Below, piece after piece: positions 16,681 to 26,000 of a stretch of 64,000 nt of DNA (position 1 is its first letter; every line of letters begins with the position of its first letter). The translations under genes and the position numbers were made by a program. The stretch comes from Bacteroidales bacterium (lineage in GTDB: Bacteria; Bacteroidota; Bacteroidia; Bacteroidales; GCA-2748055). The notes beneath the pieces were generated by a model. That model did not search any database, was not told the DNA's origin, and was given only the letters and a program-made list of their open reading frames with translations. The DNA is taken from the NCBI GenBank assembly GCA_021738565.1, contig JAIPBT010000022.1, positions 1 to 64,000 on the forward strand, in the 5' to 3' direction.

Positions 16681-17151
16681 TTATTTTCCCCCTGTTCCAT
16701 ATTCCTGCTCCATCACTGTATTGATGAGCATCAGGGAGAATTTGAGCGATGTGTGCAGACTGGCTACGCGTTTTCTTAAGTATAGATGAACCTGGTACAG
16801 CAGCGCGGATACTCCGGAGATGAGCGCACCCTGTAGCACGTTTCCAAGTCCCAGGCACACCGCAGCGGGCAGCTGAAGCGCCATTGCTGAAACCTGCATG
16901 ATCAGTGCATAGGAAAAGCGAATATGAATCTGTTCCAGCATCCATTCACTCAGCCAGTGTTTGAAGATGCGGTCGTTTTCGGGTGTTTCCAGAAGACTGA
17001 GATTTTCCATGAAGGCATTACGGGATTTCCGGTTGTGCCAGGGAAAATGATGGCCATGAAGGTATCTTACCCCACTGAAGACATATTCACCGATGTGGAA
17101 TTCCATGTTGTGTGGAAAGAACCTGACGAGGAAGATAATCTGTTCAAGCAT
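16681..17151 (-). CDS. Unknown two-helix membrane protein (family A, copy 2)
   Basis: 156 residues, MLEQIIFLVRFFPHNMEF at the start. Residues ~85-105 and ~108-126 are hydrophobic and flanked by basic residues (YLRKRVASLH), so two membrane helices with a soluble N-terminus are predicted. It is related over its length to the protein at 6771-7229, sharing a Gly-Val-Arg/Gly-Leu-Arg-His region, NRKSR/GRKSR and the IHIRFS motif just before the first helix. It lies 22 bases after the AAA ATPase stop and 64 bases before the WYL gene, in the same operon. No function is known. In this setting it could anchor the ATPase or act as an effector at the membrane; both ideas are inference. Confidence 0.75.
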   Translation of the reverse strand: MLEQIIFLVRFFPHNMEFHIGEYVFSGVRYLHGHHFPWHNRKSRNAFMENLSLLETPENDRIFKHWLSEWMLEQIHIRFSYALIMQVSAMALQLPAAVCLGLGNVLQGALISGVSALLYQVHLYLRKRVASLHTSLKFSLMLINTVMEQEYGTGGK

Positions 17152-17172
17152 ATTTTCAGGATTTTTTTGTTT

Positions 17173-18007
17173 CTATTTTTTATAGCCTATGCGGACCTGT
17201 TTTCGTACGTTAAGCGTTTCTTCTTCACAATACCTGATTAATTCATCCAGGTTGGGTTGTCGTCCGTTGAGCAGGCTGTCGATCTCGAACTTGCGCGCTA
17301 TATTTTCAATCTGTCCGCCAGAGAACGAGTAGCCCCCGGAAAGCGTGTTTATTACCCTTGCCGGGACTACAGGCAATTTCGCTCTCCAGATTTTTTTGCG
17401 CATCTCCCTGGAAGGTGGATGAAATTCTATCTTGTAGAGAAACCTCCGATCGAATGCCGGATCAAAATTGCTGGTCATATTCGTGGTGGCCAGCAGGATG
17501 CCTTCAAACCGTTCCATTTCTTCAAGCAGGATGTTCTGCATTGCGTTAAACGTCTGGACCGAAGTACTTTCAGTCATATCCTTACGCATACCGAAGATGG
17601 CATCAGCTTCGTTGAAGAAGAGTATCGGCAGATGACTGGCATTTCTGCACACCTGCGCATACCTGGTGAAGATCTCCCTGATCTTTTTCTCTGATTCGCC
17701 AAACCACATGCTTTTTGACTGGGTAGGATCAACTTTCATGATGTCCCTGCGGCTTTTTCGGGCCAGCTGGAGCACCGCCTCGGTTTTTCCGGTACCCGGG
17801 GCACCATGGAAAAGCATGGTAAATCCCCCGCGCATATTCCTGTTTTTCTGTGGTGCCGAGAAATTCAGCAAGCATCTCCAGGTCACGGGTGAGATCTCTC
17901 AGCCTGTGAGCTTCAAGCCGACTGTCCTTGGCTTTTTCGGAGACTACTTCAACGATCTCCATCATGTTCGCATTTGGCTGGGTTGATATGTTTGTTTTGT
18001 TTTTCAT
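17173..18007 (-). pseudogene. AAA+ ATPase gene with a single-base frameshift in a run of five C (G on the coding strand)
   Basis: The first frame (from the ATG at 18007) runs MKNKTNISTQP to EKQEYARG. The second runs GFTMLFHGAPGTGKTE to the stop at 17173. Removing one base of the five-C run at 17825-17829 joins them perfectly as EYARGFTMLFHGAPGTGKT, giving ~277 residues. The ATPase core is complete: Walker A GAPGTGKT, Walker B ILFFNEAD, sensor 1 ATTNMT, arginine finger FDRRF and sensor 2 SGGQIEN. Relatives with the phrase GFTxLLYGAPGTGKTE are often much longer at the N-terminus, so this is a compact form. The shift could be a true mutation, a phase-variable tract or a sequencing error. First gene of the operon behind operator C. 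Confidence 0.8.
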
Positions 18008-18026
18008 CGTTTCCTATATCCGGGTA

Positions 18027-18079
18027 CAAGTATAACCCGCTGGTCCGCATTCAATCTGCGGACCAGGTTTTTATCTTTG
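18027..18079. promoter_or_regulatory. Shared operator C with symmetrical divergent promoters
   Basis: TCCGCA (18044-18049), N7 TTCAATC, TGCGGA (18057-18062). On the plus side N9 then TATCTTTG (18072-18079), before the gene at 18102. On the minus side N9 then TATACTTG (read from 18034 to 18027), before the AAA ATPase gene at 18007. One palindrome therefore sits at equal distance from two -7 elements. Confidence 0.85.
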
Positions 18080-18101
18080 CAATAGTTCAGATAAGTGTCT
18101 G

Positions 18102-18785
18102 ATGAAAATGGATTCGAACAGATCAGGAAAAACTGAAATGAGTAAACAAAGGATCAGATCAGAAGCAGTTAACATTTGCACCACAGGTGGATGGCTGGAG
18201 GAAGGAGCCAAATATACATACAGGGAGGGCGGCCATCGTATCCCGGTAATCCTGGAGGAGATCCTGGAAAATGCCGAATTTCTCAGGTTGCAGATATTTG
18301 CTCCGGAAATCGAAAAGCGTTTTGTGGTGGATCACCGAAATGATTTCAAAGGCGGATACATGGGGATGTGGCGATTATGCGATTATCATGAGGAAGATTA
18401 TCTGCCTGACGAAGATGAGGAAGATGATCTTCCGGATACGGAATCTGTATTTCAGCCTGAGTTTACCAGGGATAAATACATCAGGTCACTCTCTTACGAG
18501 CAACTCGGGGGAATTAAGGCACACTTTCAGCAATTGAACGGGATCGACCGGATGGGTGAGAAGGAGTACAGGTTAACGTACCTGGCCTGGCTGATCGGTG
18601 CAAACCTCCTTGATGTCGGGGACAACTTAATCATCTGGGATATGGCCAGGGTGGATTTCGATGAACATGAGTACAGTAAAGACCTTGAAGCACATGGAAT
18701 CAGTAATATCGACATCGGCAAGCTGGTTGACATATTCAAACTGGATGAACTGTACAGGAATGTACTGATTTCAGATGGCAAGTAA
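18102..18785 (+). CDS. Unknown acidic protein, 227 residues
   Basis: The ATG at 18102 lies 23 bases after the -7 element of operator C; a second ATG at 18138 (MSKQRIRSEAV) is an alternative. Residues ~20-85 look like a small beta-rich domain (GAKYTYREGGHRIPVILEEI, KRFVVDHRNDFKGGY). Residues 98-112 are a strongly acidic stretch (EEDYLPDEDEEDDLPDTE). The C-terminal ~110 residues are helical. No cysteine pairs, membrane segments or known motifs are seen, and I do not recognise the family. It is transcribed divergently from the AAA/WYL/EAD11 operon from the same operator, and a GNAT gene follows after about 45 bases. Confidence 0.7.
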   Translation: MKMDSNRSGKTEMSKQRIRSEAVNICTTGGWLEEGAKYTYREGGHRIPVILEEILENAEFLRLQIFAPEIEKRFVVDHRNDFKGGYMGMWRLCDYHEEDYLPDEDEEDDLPDTESVFQPEFTRDKYIRSLSYEQLGGIKAHFQQLNGIDRMGEKEYRLTYLAWLIGANLLDVGDNLIIWDMARVDFDEHEYSKDLEAHGISNIDIGKLVDIFKLDELYRNVLISDGK

Positions 18786-18830
18786 TAAAATGGCTAATGA
18801 GCTTTTAGCTGAGGATGAATAAAATAGCAA

Positions 18831-19295
18831 ATGGATTTCAGCATTGAATTACTTGAAGTGGAGGATTTGGATCGCGTCATGGCGATGCTGGGCAAAATCT
18901 TCGAAGGTCACGATACGATGGCTTCAGATCCCATTATGACTGAGTTGCATACACAACTGGATGTCAGCTACAAGGCAGTTTTAGATGGTGAGATCATAGG
19001 TTGTTACCTGATGAATGAAGATTCCATATACTGTGACGAAGATTATATTATAAGTGAAGATCTGACTCCATACAATCGTAAGGATGGAATTCATGGGGTT
19101 GCTATTGCACTCAGACCTGAATTTCGGGGCAGGGGGTACGGAAGGAAATTACTGGAGTTACCCCGAAAGATGGGTTATAAATACGTTTGGGGATTCAATG
19201 CAAAAAACCTGGATAACATCGATGCCTGGATAGGTTATGGGAGGAGGATTATCGGAGAAAGTGAGACCTGCTATATTACGTTGATGGATCTGTAA
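18831..19295 (+). CDS. GNAT-family N-acetyltransferase
   Basis: 154 residues. The acetyl-CoA binding loop (motif A) is visible as ALRPEFRGRGYGRKLLEL near residues 92-110, matching the R/Q-x-x-G-x-G/A signature, with the preceding beta strand GIHGVAIAL. A C-terminal VWGFNAKNLDNIDAW with GYGRRIIGES completes the fold. It would transfer an acetyl group to an amine; the substrate cannot be told. It lies about 45 bases after the 18102 gene on the same strand and is probably co-transcribed from operator C. No independent promoter is evident. Confidence 0.85.
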   Translation: MDFSIELLEVEDLDRVMAMLGKIFEGHDTMASDPIMTELHTQLDVSYKAVLDGEIIGCYLMNEDSIYCDEDYIISEDLTPYNRKDGIHGVAIALRPEFRGRGYGRKLLELPRKMGYKYVWGFNAKNLDNIDAWIGYGRRIIGESETCYITLMDL

Positions 19296-19307
19296 AACAG
19301 AGCTTAT

Positions 19308-20105
19308 CTATGATAAGTTCCTCCGGAATTCATAAAGTTTTTTCAGCAATCCTTTTGTTACAGGGAATTGACCATGGGTTCGAAGAATAAGTCTGCTGCC
19401 ACATGCAATGCATGATTGAAACTCACCATTAAATGAAAATTCAGAACCACCGCATTCCATGCAATACCCAACAGGCTGAAGTAGTTCGCCAATAAGGATT
19501 TCCGTCATGGGGTCTCCCCGGAATGACACATTGAAAGGATGGACCTGAACTGACTTTGAAACTTCCGGAGAGATTGCCTGGCTGATAACTTTTTGATTTA
19601 TCCTGATGACAGGGTTTACGGAATTACCTTCATTAATATGCGATTCTATCTCCGCATTATTTGCTGCCCACTGGTTATCCATTGAGTTGTCAGGCTTTTT
19701 TATTCTGCCCATGAAGTGTGTGACCGGGGGTTCATCCGGATCATCTGATTCTTCATATTTACATACATCGAATCCAACAATCTCAATACTGTATTTATCG
19801 CAGAATTCAATCAATTTCTGTACATTAGGTTGCTCATTAACCATCCTGGCCATACCTGTCTTCTCATTCAGCTTCTGAAGGAGCATTTTGGCTGTATAGT
19901 AATCCCCTGGGAAGGCAAACTGGTCTTCAAAAGAGAACATTTCAGACAGTTTCTTTTCCTCGTCCTCTTTTAAAAGTTCCTCGTAAAACTCTTTGACGCC
20001 TTCTTCAAGCTTTCCCTCCTCGTAGTCTTTGTCCATTCCGAGTACTTTGGCAACATCCAGTTTTGTGATGTCACCTTTAGCGTTTTTCGATGTTTTACTC
20101 TCCAT
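19308..20105 (-). CDS. Unknown protein with C-terminal zinc ribbon
   Basis: 265 residues. The N-terminal ~65 residues are very charged (DKDYEEGKLEEGVKEF, LLKEDEEKKLSEM) and probably helical. The middle has no recognised domain. Near residue 215 a CxxC-x(~14)-CxxC pair appears (YCMECGG then SCIACGS), a typical zinc ribbon, followed by a basic end (FPVTKGLLKKLYEFRRNLS). The family is not known to me. The gene converges on the GNAT gene, 13 bases apart, and stands alone on the minus strand. No copy of the shared operator precedes it. Confidence 0.68.
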   Translation of the reverse strand: MESKTSKNAKGDITKLDVAKVLGMDKDYEEGKLEEGVKEFYEELLKEDEEKKLSEMFSFEDQFAFPGDYYTAKMLLQKLNEKTGMARMVNEQPNVQKLIEFCDKYSIEIVGFDVCKYEESDDPDEPPVTHFMGRIKKPDNSMDNQWAANNAEIESHINEGNSVNPVIRINQKVISQAISPEVSKSVQVHPFNVSFRGDPMTEILIGELLQPVGYCMECGGSEFSFNGEFQSCIACGSRLILRTHGQFPVTKGLLKKLYEFRRNLS

Positions 20106-20270
20106 AATTTATAATGTATTGAATGCAACAGACTGACACAATTTACGATCAATCTGCCGTCAGGGTTACAAAAAGAGCCAGTGATCTACGGTTTCTTGGA
20201 GTAATTGAATTTGATTGATCTATGTCTTTTAGGTCATCAGCTTTTTAGCGATCGATCCAACTGATCAAAT

Positions 20271-20894
20271 CTAATTCTCCACTGGCCGGTAAAATACCGC
20301 TTCCTCATCTTCTGCGAATTCATTCTGTTTGTTGATGTAGCCCCTTTTCCCATTATACTGAACTTTAACCCATTCATGATGGTTAAAATCGATATCATCA
20401 AATACAGCATCGGTATGCTGTCCCCATTCCATCATAACACCGTGTTTGCCATTCTTTTCGAAAAAGCCGACACCATTGGAAAAGCAGAATCCCATGTTAT
20501 TATCCACTGAATCACAGTCGTCCACCAGAACTTCTTTCTTTACAATATCCATGATCCGCCATTTGTCTCCCTTTATCATGTGTGTGATCTGATTGGGGTA
20601 CCCGATAAAGTCATATCCGGGCTCTACGATCCAGGTTCCCGGACCGTCGATTTTAAGAATTCCCCATTTGCCATCCAGCTCAGTCACTATTCGGTCACCG
20701 GTGTCCAGGTCTTCATGTGTCATGGTCATGAAATTGTCATACTTTGCTTCAAGTATTACTTCCCCAATGGCATTTTTTATATCCCATTTCTCTCCTTCCT
20801 GGAACACTTCCGAAGACAAATCGAAATCAGAGCCAGGCAAAACCACAGAAATAATAAAAAAGCCAAAAAAAAGTGGCAGTTTACAACTGATCAT
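20271..20894 (-). CDS. Secreted WG-repeat-like protein
   Basis: 207 residues with an N-terminal hydrophobic signal (CKLPLFFGFFIISVVLPGS). The rest consists of degenerate repeats with the pattern G-K-W-G-I/G-K-H-G-V/G-K-R-G-Y (ELDGKWGILKIDG, EKNGKHGVMMEW, YNGKRGYINKQNEF), as in WG-containing beta proteins of Bacteroidota. Such proteins are exported and their functions are mostly unknown. It lies 78 bases after the end of DISARM drmB (read in the same direction) and is probably not part of that system. Confidence 0.7.
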   Translation of the reverse strand: MISCKLPLFFGFFIISVVLPGSDFDLSSEVFQEGEKWDIKNAIGEVILEAKYDNFMTMTHEDLDTGDRIVTELDGKWGILKIDGPGTWIVEPGYDFIGYPNQITHMIKGDKWRIMDIVKKEVLVDDCDSVDNNMGFCFSNGVGFFEKNGKHGVMMEWGQHTDAVFDDIDFNHHEWVKVQYNGKRGYINKQNEFAEDEEAVFYRPVEN

Positions 20895-20972
20895 GCAAGG
20901 ATAAAATCACATAAACTATATCCGTCAAATCATGATTGACATGACACTAGTAATTCAAGTATAATAATTATT

Positions 20973-23063
20973 TTATTCTAAACTATGAATTCCGAAAAAA
21001 TTCAGAACCAGCTTCCTGTCCAGGAATTTATTGATGTTTTCACAGCAGGTTTCCGGCACCATGACGCAGGAATAACACGCAGCCATATTAGTTGTCATAA
21101 ATCCCTGCCCATTACTTGTGATACACAATGGATCAGAAGAACACCATTTGGCCTTGTCTATTGCCTTGCTTATGACAGGTGTAAGATTCTGAGGCAATCC
21201 TTTTTCAACCAGCCCTCCCAATGTTCCCTCTGTGTCGGAAGATGAGGTATATATAAGAATTCCATTCATAAACTGATTCCCGTTTCGTTTGTTGCAGTAT
21301 ATGATTTCGGTTAATGATGATAAACTGTAGCCGCTGTCAATGGATAATTGCTGCATGATCATATGGGAGAGGGTATGCAGGAAAACATACCTTGCATTGA
21401 TATTCTCCTGCCCGTTTTCGATTTGAAAGGTTTCAAAATAATTGTTAAGATTAACAGACATCTTATTGTACCTTTCTACAACAGCTTCTTCCTTCTCCCA
21501 TTTATTTAATGCTTCGTTGTTGAAGGATAGAAAGACACCTTCACCTTTAACTTCAGAACACGGCAATTCATTTGTTTTCAACGGGTATTTTCTGGCATCA
21601 CAGATTCTGGTATATTCATCAAGGCGACGACCTTTAAGATTGTCTGTGCTTGTTTCAAAGATTAAGTCTTCGTTTGCCAATGGTTTAATTCGTGTAAATC
21701 CTCTGAAAACCTTAAGCTCATTAATCTTGTCAAGTAGAGTTATCCTGTCTATTTTCACTGTGTCAGATAAAAAACCATCCTCCACTGCTATATGTCTTGC
21801 CTTGTACCAGATTTTTTTTGAACTGGTTATGGTTCTGTTATTGAAGCAACTGAACTCATCCAATCTTAACTTTTGTTTCTTGTCGGCAATCTGATTATCG
21901 CCCTCACTAAACAAATCAGCTATGACCTCTTCATACATGTCCTTTTCATAAATGAGCAGAGCAGGGGTCTGAGAATACAAATTTCTGAAATGCTCTTTCC
22001 ATTGTTCAGAAGTGTAGCTTCTGTATGTATCTGGTTGTATTGCGATAAAACTGTTTTTCAGTTCTGTCAGTTTATTCAGCAATTGAGGATCTACAAGATT
22101 CAGACCTTCTGGCAACCTTATACCCTTAAATATTAAAGGAAAATACAGATTATTTGCCCCGCGCTGTAAAGTTCGCGGATATTTTCTTTTTACCAAATCT
22201 GCATTTTCGCCGATTATTTCACCATCAGCATTGCGATGTATCTGTCCGGGAGGTATTGAACCAACCAACTGACGGACGAAACTGTCCCCATCCCTTCCCA
22301 ACCAGGGTTTTGACAGACGATCTTTAAGGTATGGCAGGTATTCATCATCTTGCGCAATAAATGTTGTTTCCTGATTAAAAATGTCTCCCAGGTTTTCTGA
22401 AGTAATAAACTTGCCGGTTTCTTTATCATAACTCTTCAGAGTAATACTGCTCAACGATGCTGAAGAACTTCCGAATTCAAGTTTTAGTTTGTTTCCTCTG
22501 CCTCTCTGATCCCTGAATTTCGGGTTTTTGTGAACATACCAATCCCAAGGAAAATCTGCGATAAAGCCTTCATCATTGGCTATAATAAATCTTGTTGGAA
22601 CGAGTTCAACAAATCTTGCTTTGTGGTTTGGAGAGGGATTCTGACAATCAATGCAATAATATGCTCTTAATGCATCGTCAAATTTTATGGGATATGAATT
22701 TCCCTTTTGCGGGACTGTACCATTGTTATACTTTTCAAGATCCGGCATGAAATGAATAGTTCCACAGCTTGGACAATACTTTGACATGGGAAAGCGAACT
22801 GTCTTTAATGCATTTGGGGCAGAAATTTCTAGTGGTGGCAGAACAAAGTTCTGTATTCCAAACGCCTCAGACAAGCGTTTGTCGACAAGAATTCTTCTTT
22901 TTGTTATGTGTGCTCCGGGATTCGAAGTTTCTGCTGTCAGTCCCCAGTCACTTTCCTCGTGATCATGCGAGAGAAACATCAATGATGCCCCCGGAAAATC
23001 ACCTATTGCGCCAGCAGCATAGGTATGAGTAATCTGAGATTGCCTAACTTTTATATCAGTCAT
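20973..23063 (-). CDS. drmB: DISARM protein DrmB (DUF1998)
   Basis: 696 residues. The N-terminus IKVRQSQITHTYAAGAIGDFPG is typical of DrmB. Two metal-site cysteine sets occur (CPSCG near residue 96 and CIDCQN near 138). The C-terminal DUF1998 region contains HTLSHMIMQQL, GYSLSSLTEIIY and YTSSSDTEGTLGGLV, then further cysteines (CYSC, CCEN). In DISARM, DrmA and DrmB form the core complex that acts on invading phage DNA. The start overlaps the end of drmA by 8 bases, so the two are translationally coupled. It is the last gene of the DISARM operon. Length and motifs agree with the family. Confidence 0.93.
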   Translation of the reverse strand: MTDIKVRQSQITHTYAAGAIGDFPGASLMFLSHDHEESDWGLTAETSNPGAHITKRRILVDKRLSEAFGIQNFVLPPLEISAPNALKTVRFPMSKYCPSCGTIHFMPDLEKYNNGTVPQKGNSYPIKFDDALRAYYCIDCQNPSPNHKARFVELVPTRFIIANDEGFIADFPWDWYVHKNPKFRDQRGRGNKLKLEFGSSSASLSSITLKSYDKETGKFITSENLGDIFNQETTFIAQDDEYLPYLKDRLSKPWLGRDGDSFVRQLVGSIPPGQIHRNADGEIIGENADLVKRKYPRTLQRGANNLYFPLIFKGIRLPEGLNLVDPQLLNKLTELKNSFIAIQPDTYRSYTSEQWKEHFRNLYSQTPALLIYEKDMYEEVIADLFSEGDNQIADKKQKLRLDEFSCFNNRTITSSKKIWYKARHIAVEDGFLSDTVKIDRITLLDKINELKVFRGFTRIKPLANEDLIFETSTDNLKGRRLDEYTRICDARKYPLKTNELPCSEVKGEGVFLSFNNEALNKWEKEEAVVERYNKMSVNLNNYFETFQIENGQENINARYVFLHTLSHMIMQQLSIDSGYSLSSLTEIIYCNKRNGNQFMNGILIYTSSSDTEGTLGGLVEKGLPQNLTPVISKAIDKAKWCSSDPLCITSNGQGFMTTNMAACYSCVMVPETCCENINKFLDRKLVLNFFGIHSLE

Positions 23064-26000
23064 TTTTCTTTATTTTTACCATACAACTTGGTTCGACGTC
23101 ACGCATTGTACTTACTTTTGGAAGCAGATGTGATGCAATATCCAGGGAACTATATTCTGCACTCACATCCAGCACTTCACCGTTTGCAATAGTTCCAAGC
23201 GGTTGTGCCATATAGTCTCTGAAATTGGCAAAGCGCCTGTTCTTAGGATTCAGGTTCTTCCATTTATTCTTTACGCTTTCAATAATATGATCGAGATATG
23301 TTTCGGTATTATCTCCTAATCTTTGTCGGATTTCAACTTTCAGATCATCTATGAATCCTGAAATGTCGTCATTATAGTCAAATTTCCCTTCTGCAGATTT
23401 CCTTTGAATGATCCATACCAGAGAAATAACAACTGAGGGAAGTATCTTTTCCAATGCAGGCTGAGATTGAGGGGTTACGCTTGCCGGTTCAACATATCTG
23501 TAAAATGCCTGATGGAATGACTTGTAATTCTCATAGTGCGACCTGTCGCGGTTTTTGGTGGCACTGTAGAAGCTGAAGATTATCCCTGGATCCTCTCTTC
23601 CCACGCGTGAGCTTGCCTGAATGTATTCAGAAGAGGATTTAGGATGTCCGTTTATCAGCATTAAATTCAACCGCGAAATATCAACTCCTGTTGCAATCAT
23701 ATTTGTGGAAGTGGCTACTTTAACAGGATGACTTAATTGTTCTTTATAGTATTTTTTCAGAATATTGAAGAAAACTTCATAGTTCACCTTGTATTCAGTG
23801 CTGTGTTGCAGATCTAAGTCACCAAAGAAAGCTTCATTCATAATAATTGCTTTATTCGTTGTCTCTAGCCAATCCTGAATACCCCTGATTCCCTTTTGTT
23901 GAATTATCTTAATTTTTTCATCAATGACAAGTTCACCAGCAAGTTTGTTTTTCTTGAGGCTTTCAAGAGCATTGGAGACATCATCTGCGCTCATTGCACT
24001 GGACAATTCTATGTCTCTCCCGTAGTAGTTCTGATGGATCTTCTGAAATACAATCTTGTCCAGGAATTTTCGGTAAGCAAAAATATCATCGTCAATGAAT
24101 GTCCGGAACTTGCCAAGTTCCTTCAGAGAGTTGAAATATACAAGCAGCGTATAATACTTGTCCAGGTCGGCGTTAATGGCATTTAGTATGTTCGGTGTTT
24201 CCATCAACACTGCAGCTAAACGGATGATAGCCGTTGAGGAGGTAAAACCCGATGACATGAATCCAATATATTTTCTTGGTTTATTGTCTTCGGTGTTTTT
24301 TCTCATAAAAAACGAATCGTCTGCTGAGATGCCCGGTGGTGGGAATTGCATAAAGTATTTCCTGTTGTAAAGGCGCTTGCATTGCTCTTTTGCGTTCTTC
24401 ACAGTTGCAGTGGCACCAACAATTTTTGGTCGATGTCCGGACAAAGAACACAATTTATCGATTGCATATTCGAATACACCATAAATTGTACCCAAAGAAG
24501 AGCCAATCAGGTGCAGCTCATCCTGAATGATTAATTCCGGACCTGGATTTAAAAGGGAATTATTATTTTCGATATCAAGATTAAACAGTCGGGCACTTTC
24601 TCTTTTCCACGCGATCTGAGCATATTTGTCAACCGTTCCAAACAATAAACTGGGGCGTTGCTTGTAGATTTCATCATCCACAGTATAATACGGAAAAGTC
24701 AGGTCTTCCCTGTATTGGTTGTCCCGGGTGTTTTTGACAGTAAAGAAATGGCACTTATTATTTGTACATGAAACCTCGTAGTTTCCTTGTGGTCTTAATT
24801 GGTCTCGTTCCCTGAATTTTCTGAAGTATCCCCATTCTCCTGCTAATGTGTCGCCAATTCTTTCCTTTATCAGCCGGTTCCCGCAACAGGGACAATTTAG
24901 CAGGAAAGGGGAGTATTTAATTTTTCTGGAGTTATTATGGGTGACGTTATCGATAAATGCCTCTATATTGGAATTATACCCGTCACCTTCATTGAAATCT
25001 TTGTAGCGGTTCGGAGTAAGGCTCTGACCGACCCATATTCCAGACGTAAATCTTGTCAGGCCGTATCTTTCAGATGAATTGCTCCTTATTATCTCACATG
25101 CTGAAATCAGCAGATTGGCACGTTGAAACTGATCAAGATTAAGCATCCTTAATGTATACCTCATCATTACGGAGACTCCGGCACCATCATCAGGCGTTTC
25201 CTCCCGAAGCCGCCGAAAGAATAATGTGAAGGCAATCAGACCAAGATATGCTTCCGTTTTACCACCACCAGTTGGAAACCAGATTAAATCCGCAGTGTCT
25301 CTGTCATGAGAATGCGGATCGGCAATGCTCTCAATTTGAGACAGAATAAAAGCGAGCTGAAAGGGGCGCCATTTTGCATAGAAGCCAAAATTCTCATCAT
25401 CGGCTGACCTTCCTTCTGAAGGTAATGACTGGAAATCCGGCAGAGGGCAGTCTTCATAGTTCTCAGAACCCGGAAGAACATTTTTGTGCTCTCTTCTCCA
25501 ACTGGAAAACTGTCCCATCACACGTTGCATGAACATCGCCTTGTTTGCATCAAAAAAAGCTTGTTTTATGCGACTGTCAGAGAATATCAATTCAATACCT
25601 TTTTCCAGACGATTAAATAAATCCAGACAGGTTTTTAAGTTGACATCCCCTTGTTGCTTCAATTCACCTGGTATTGTAAGAGTGGAAAGTGTTTCTTTTT
25701 GATTCTTTATCCAGTCTGCATATTTTTTGATGAAGCCATGTAACTCATTCTTTAGCTGATCTTCAGTAAATGAATTCCTGCTGAAGTCAGGACCTGACAA
25801 TCTTTTCATTTCAAGGATTGACCCCGTATCGTCAACATCAAAGCTGACTCCAAAGACTGTTTCTTCAGGCATCACTTCAGTCCAGATCTCATTCTTAAAT
25901 AGGGAAGAAGTTTTATTACATGACCAGTTTACAGAAATACCGTGTCCCATGGCATAAATATGGTAGTCCCTGAAGAGAAGGGCTGTATTCAGAGCTTCTT

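Noticed and set aside
17173-18007. Programmed translational frameshift in the AAA gene
   Set aside because: There is no slippery heptamer with a following pseudoknot that I can see. A one-base length change in a C5 run is simpler; kept as an option only in the finding.
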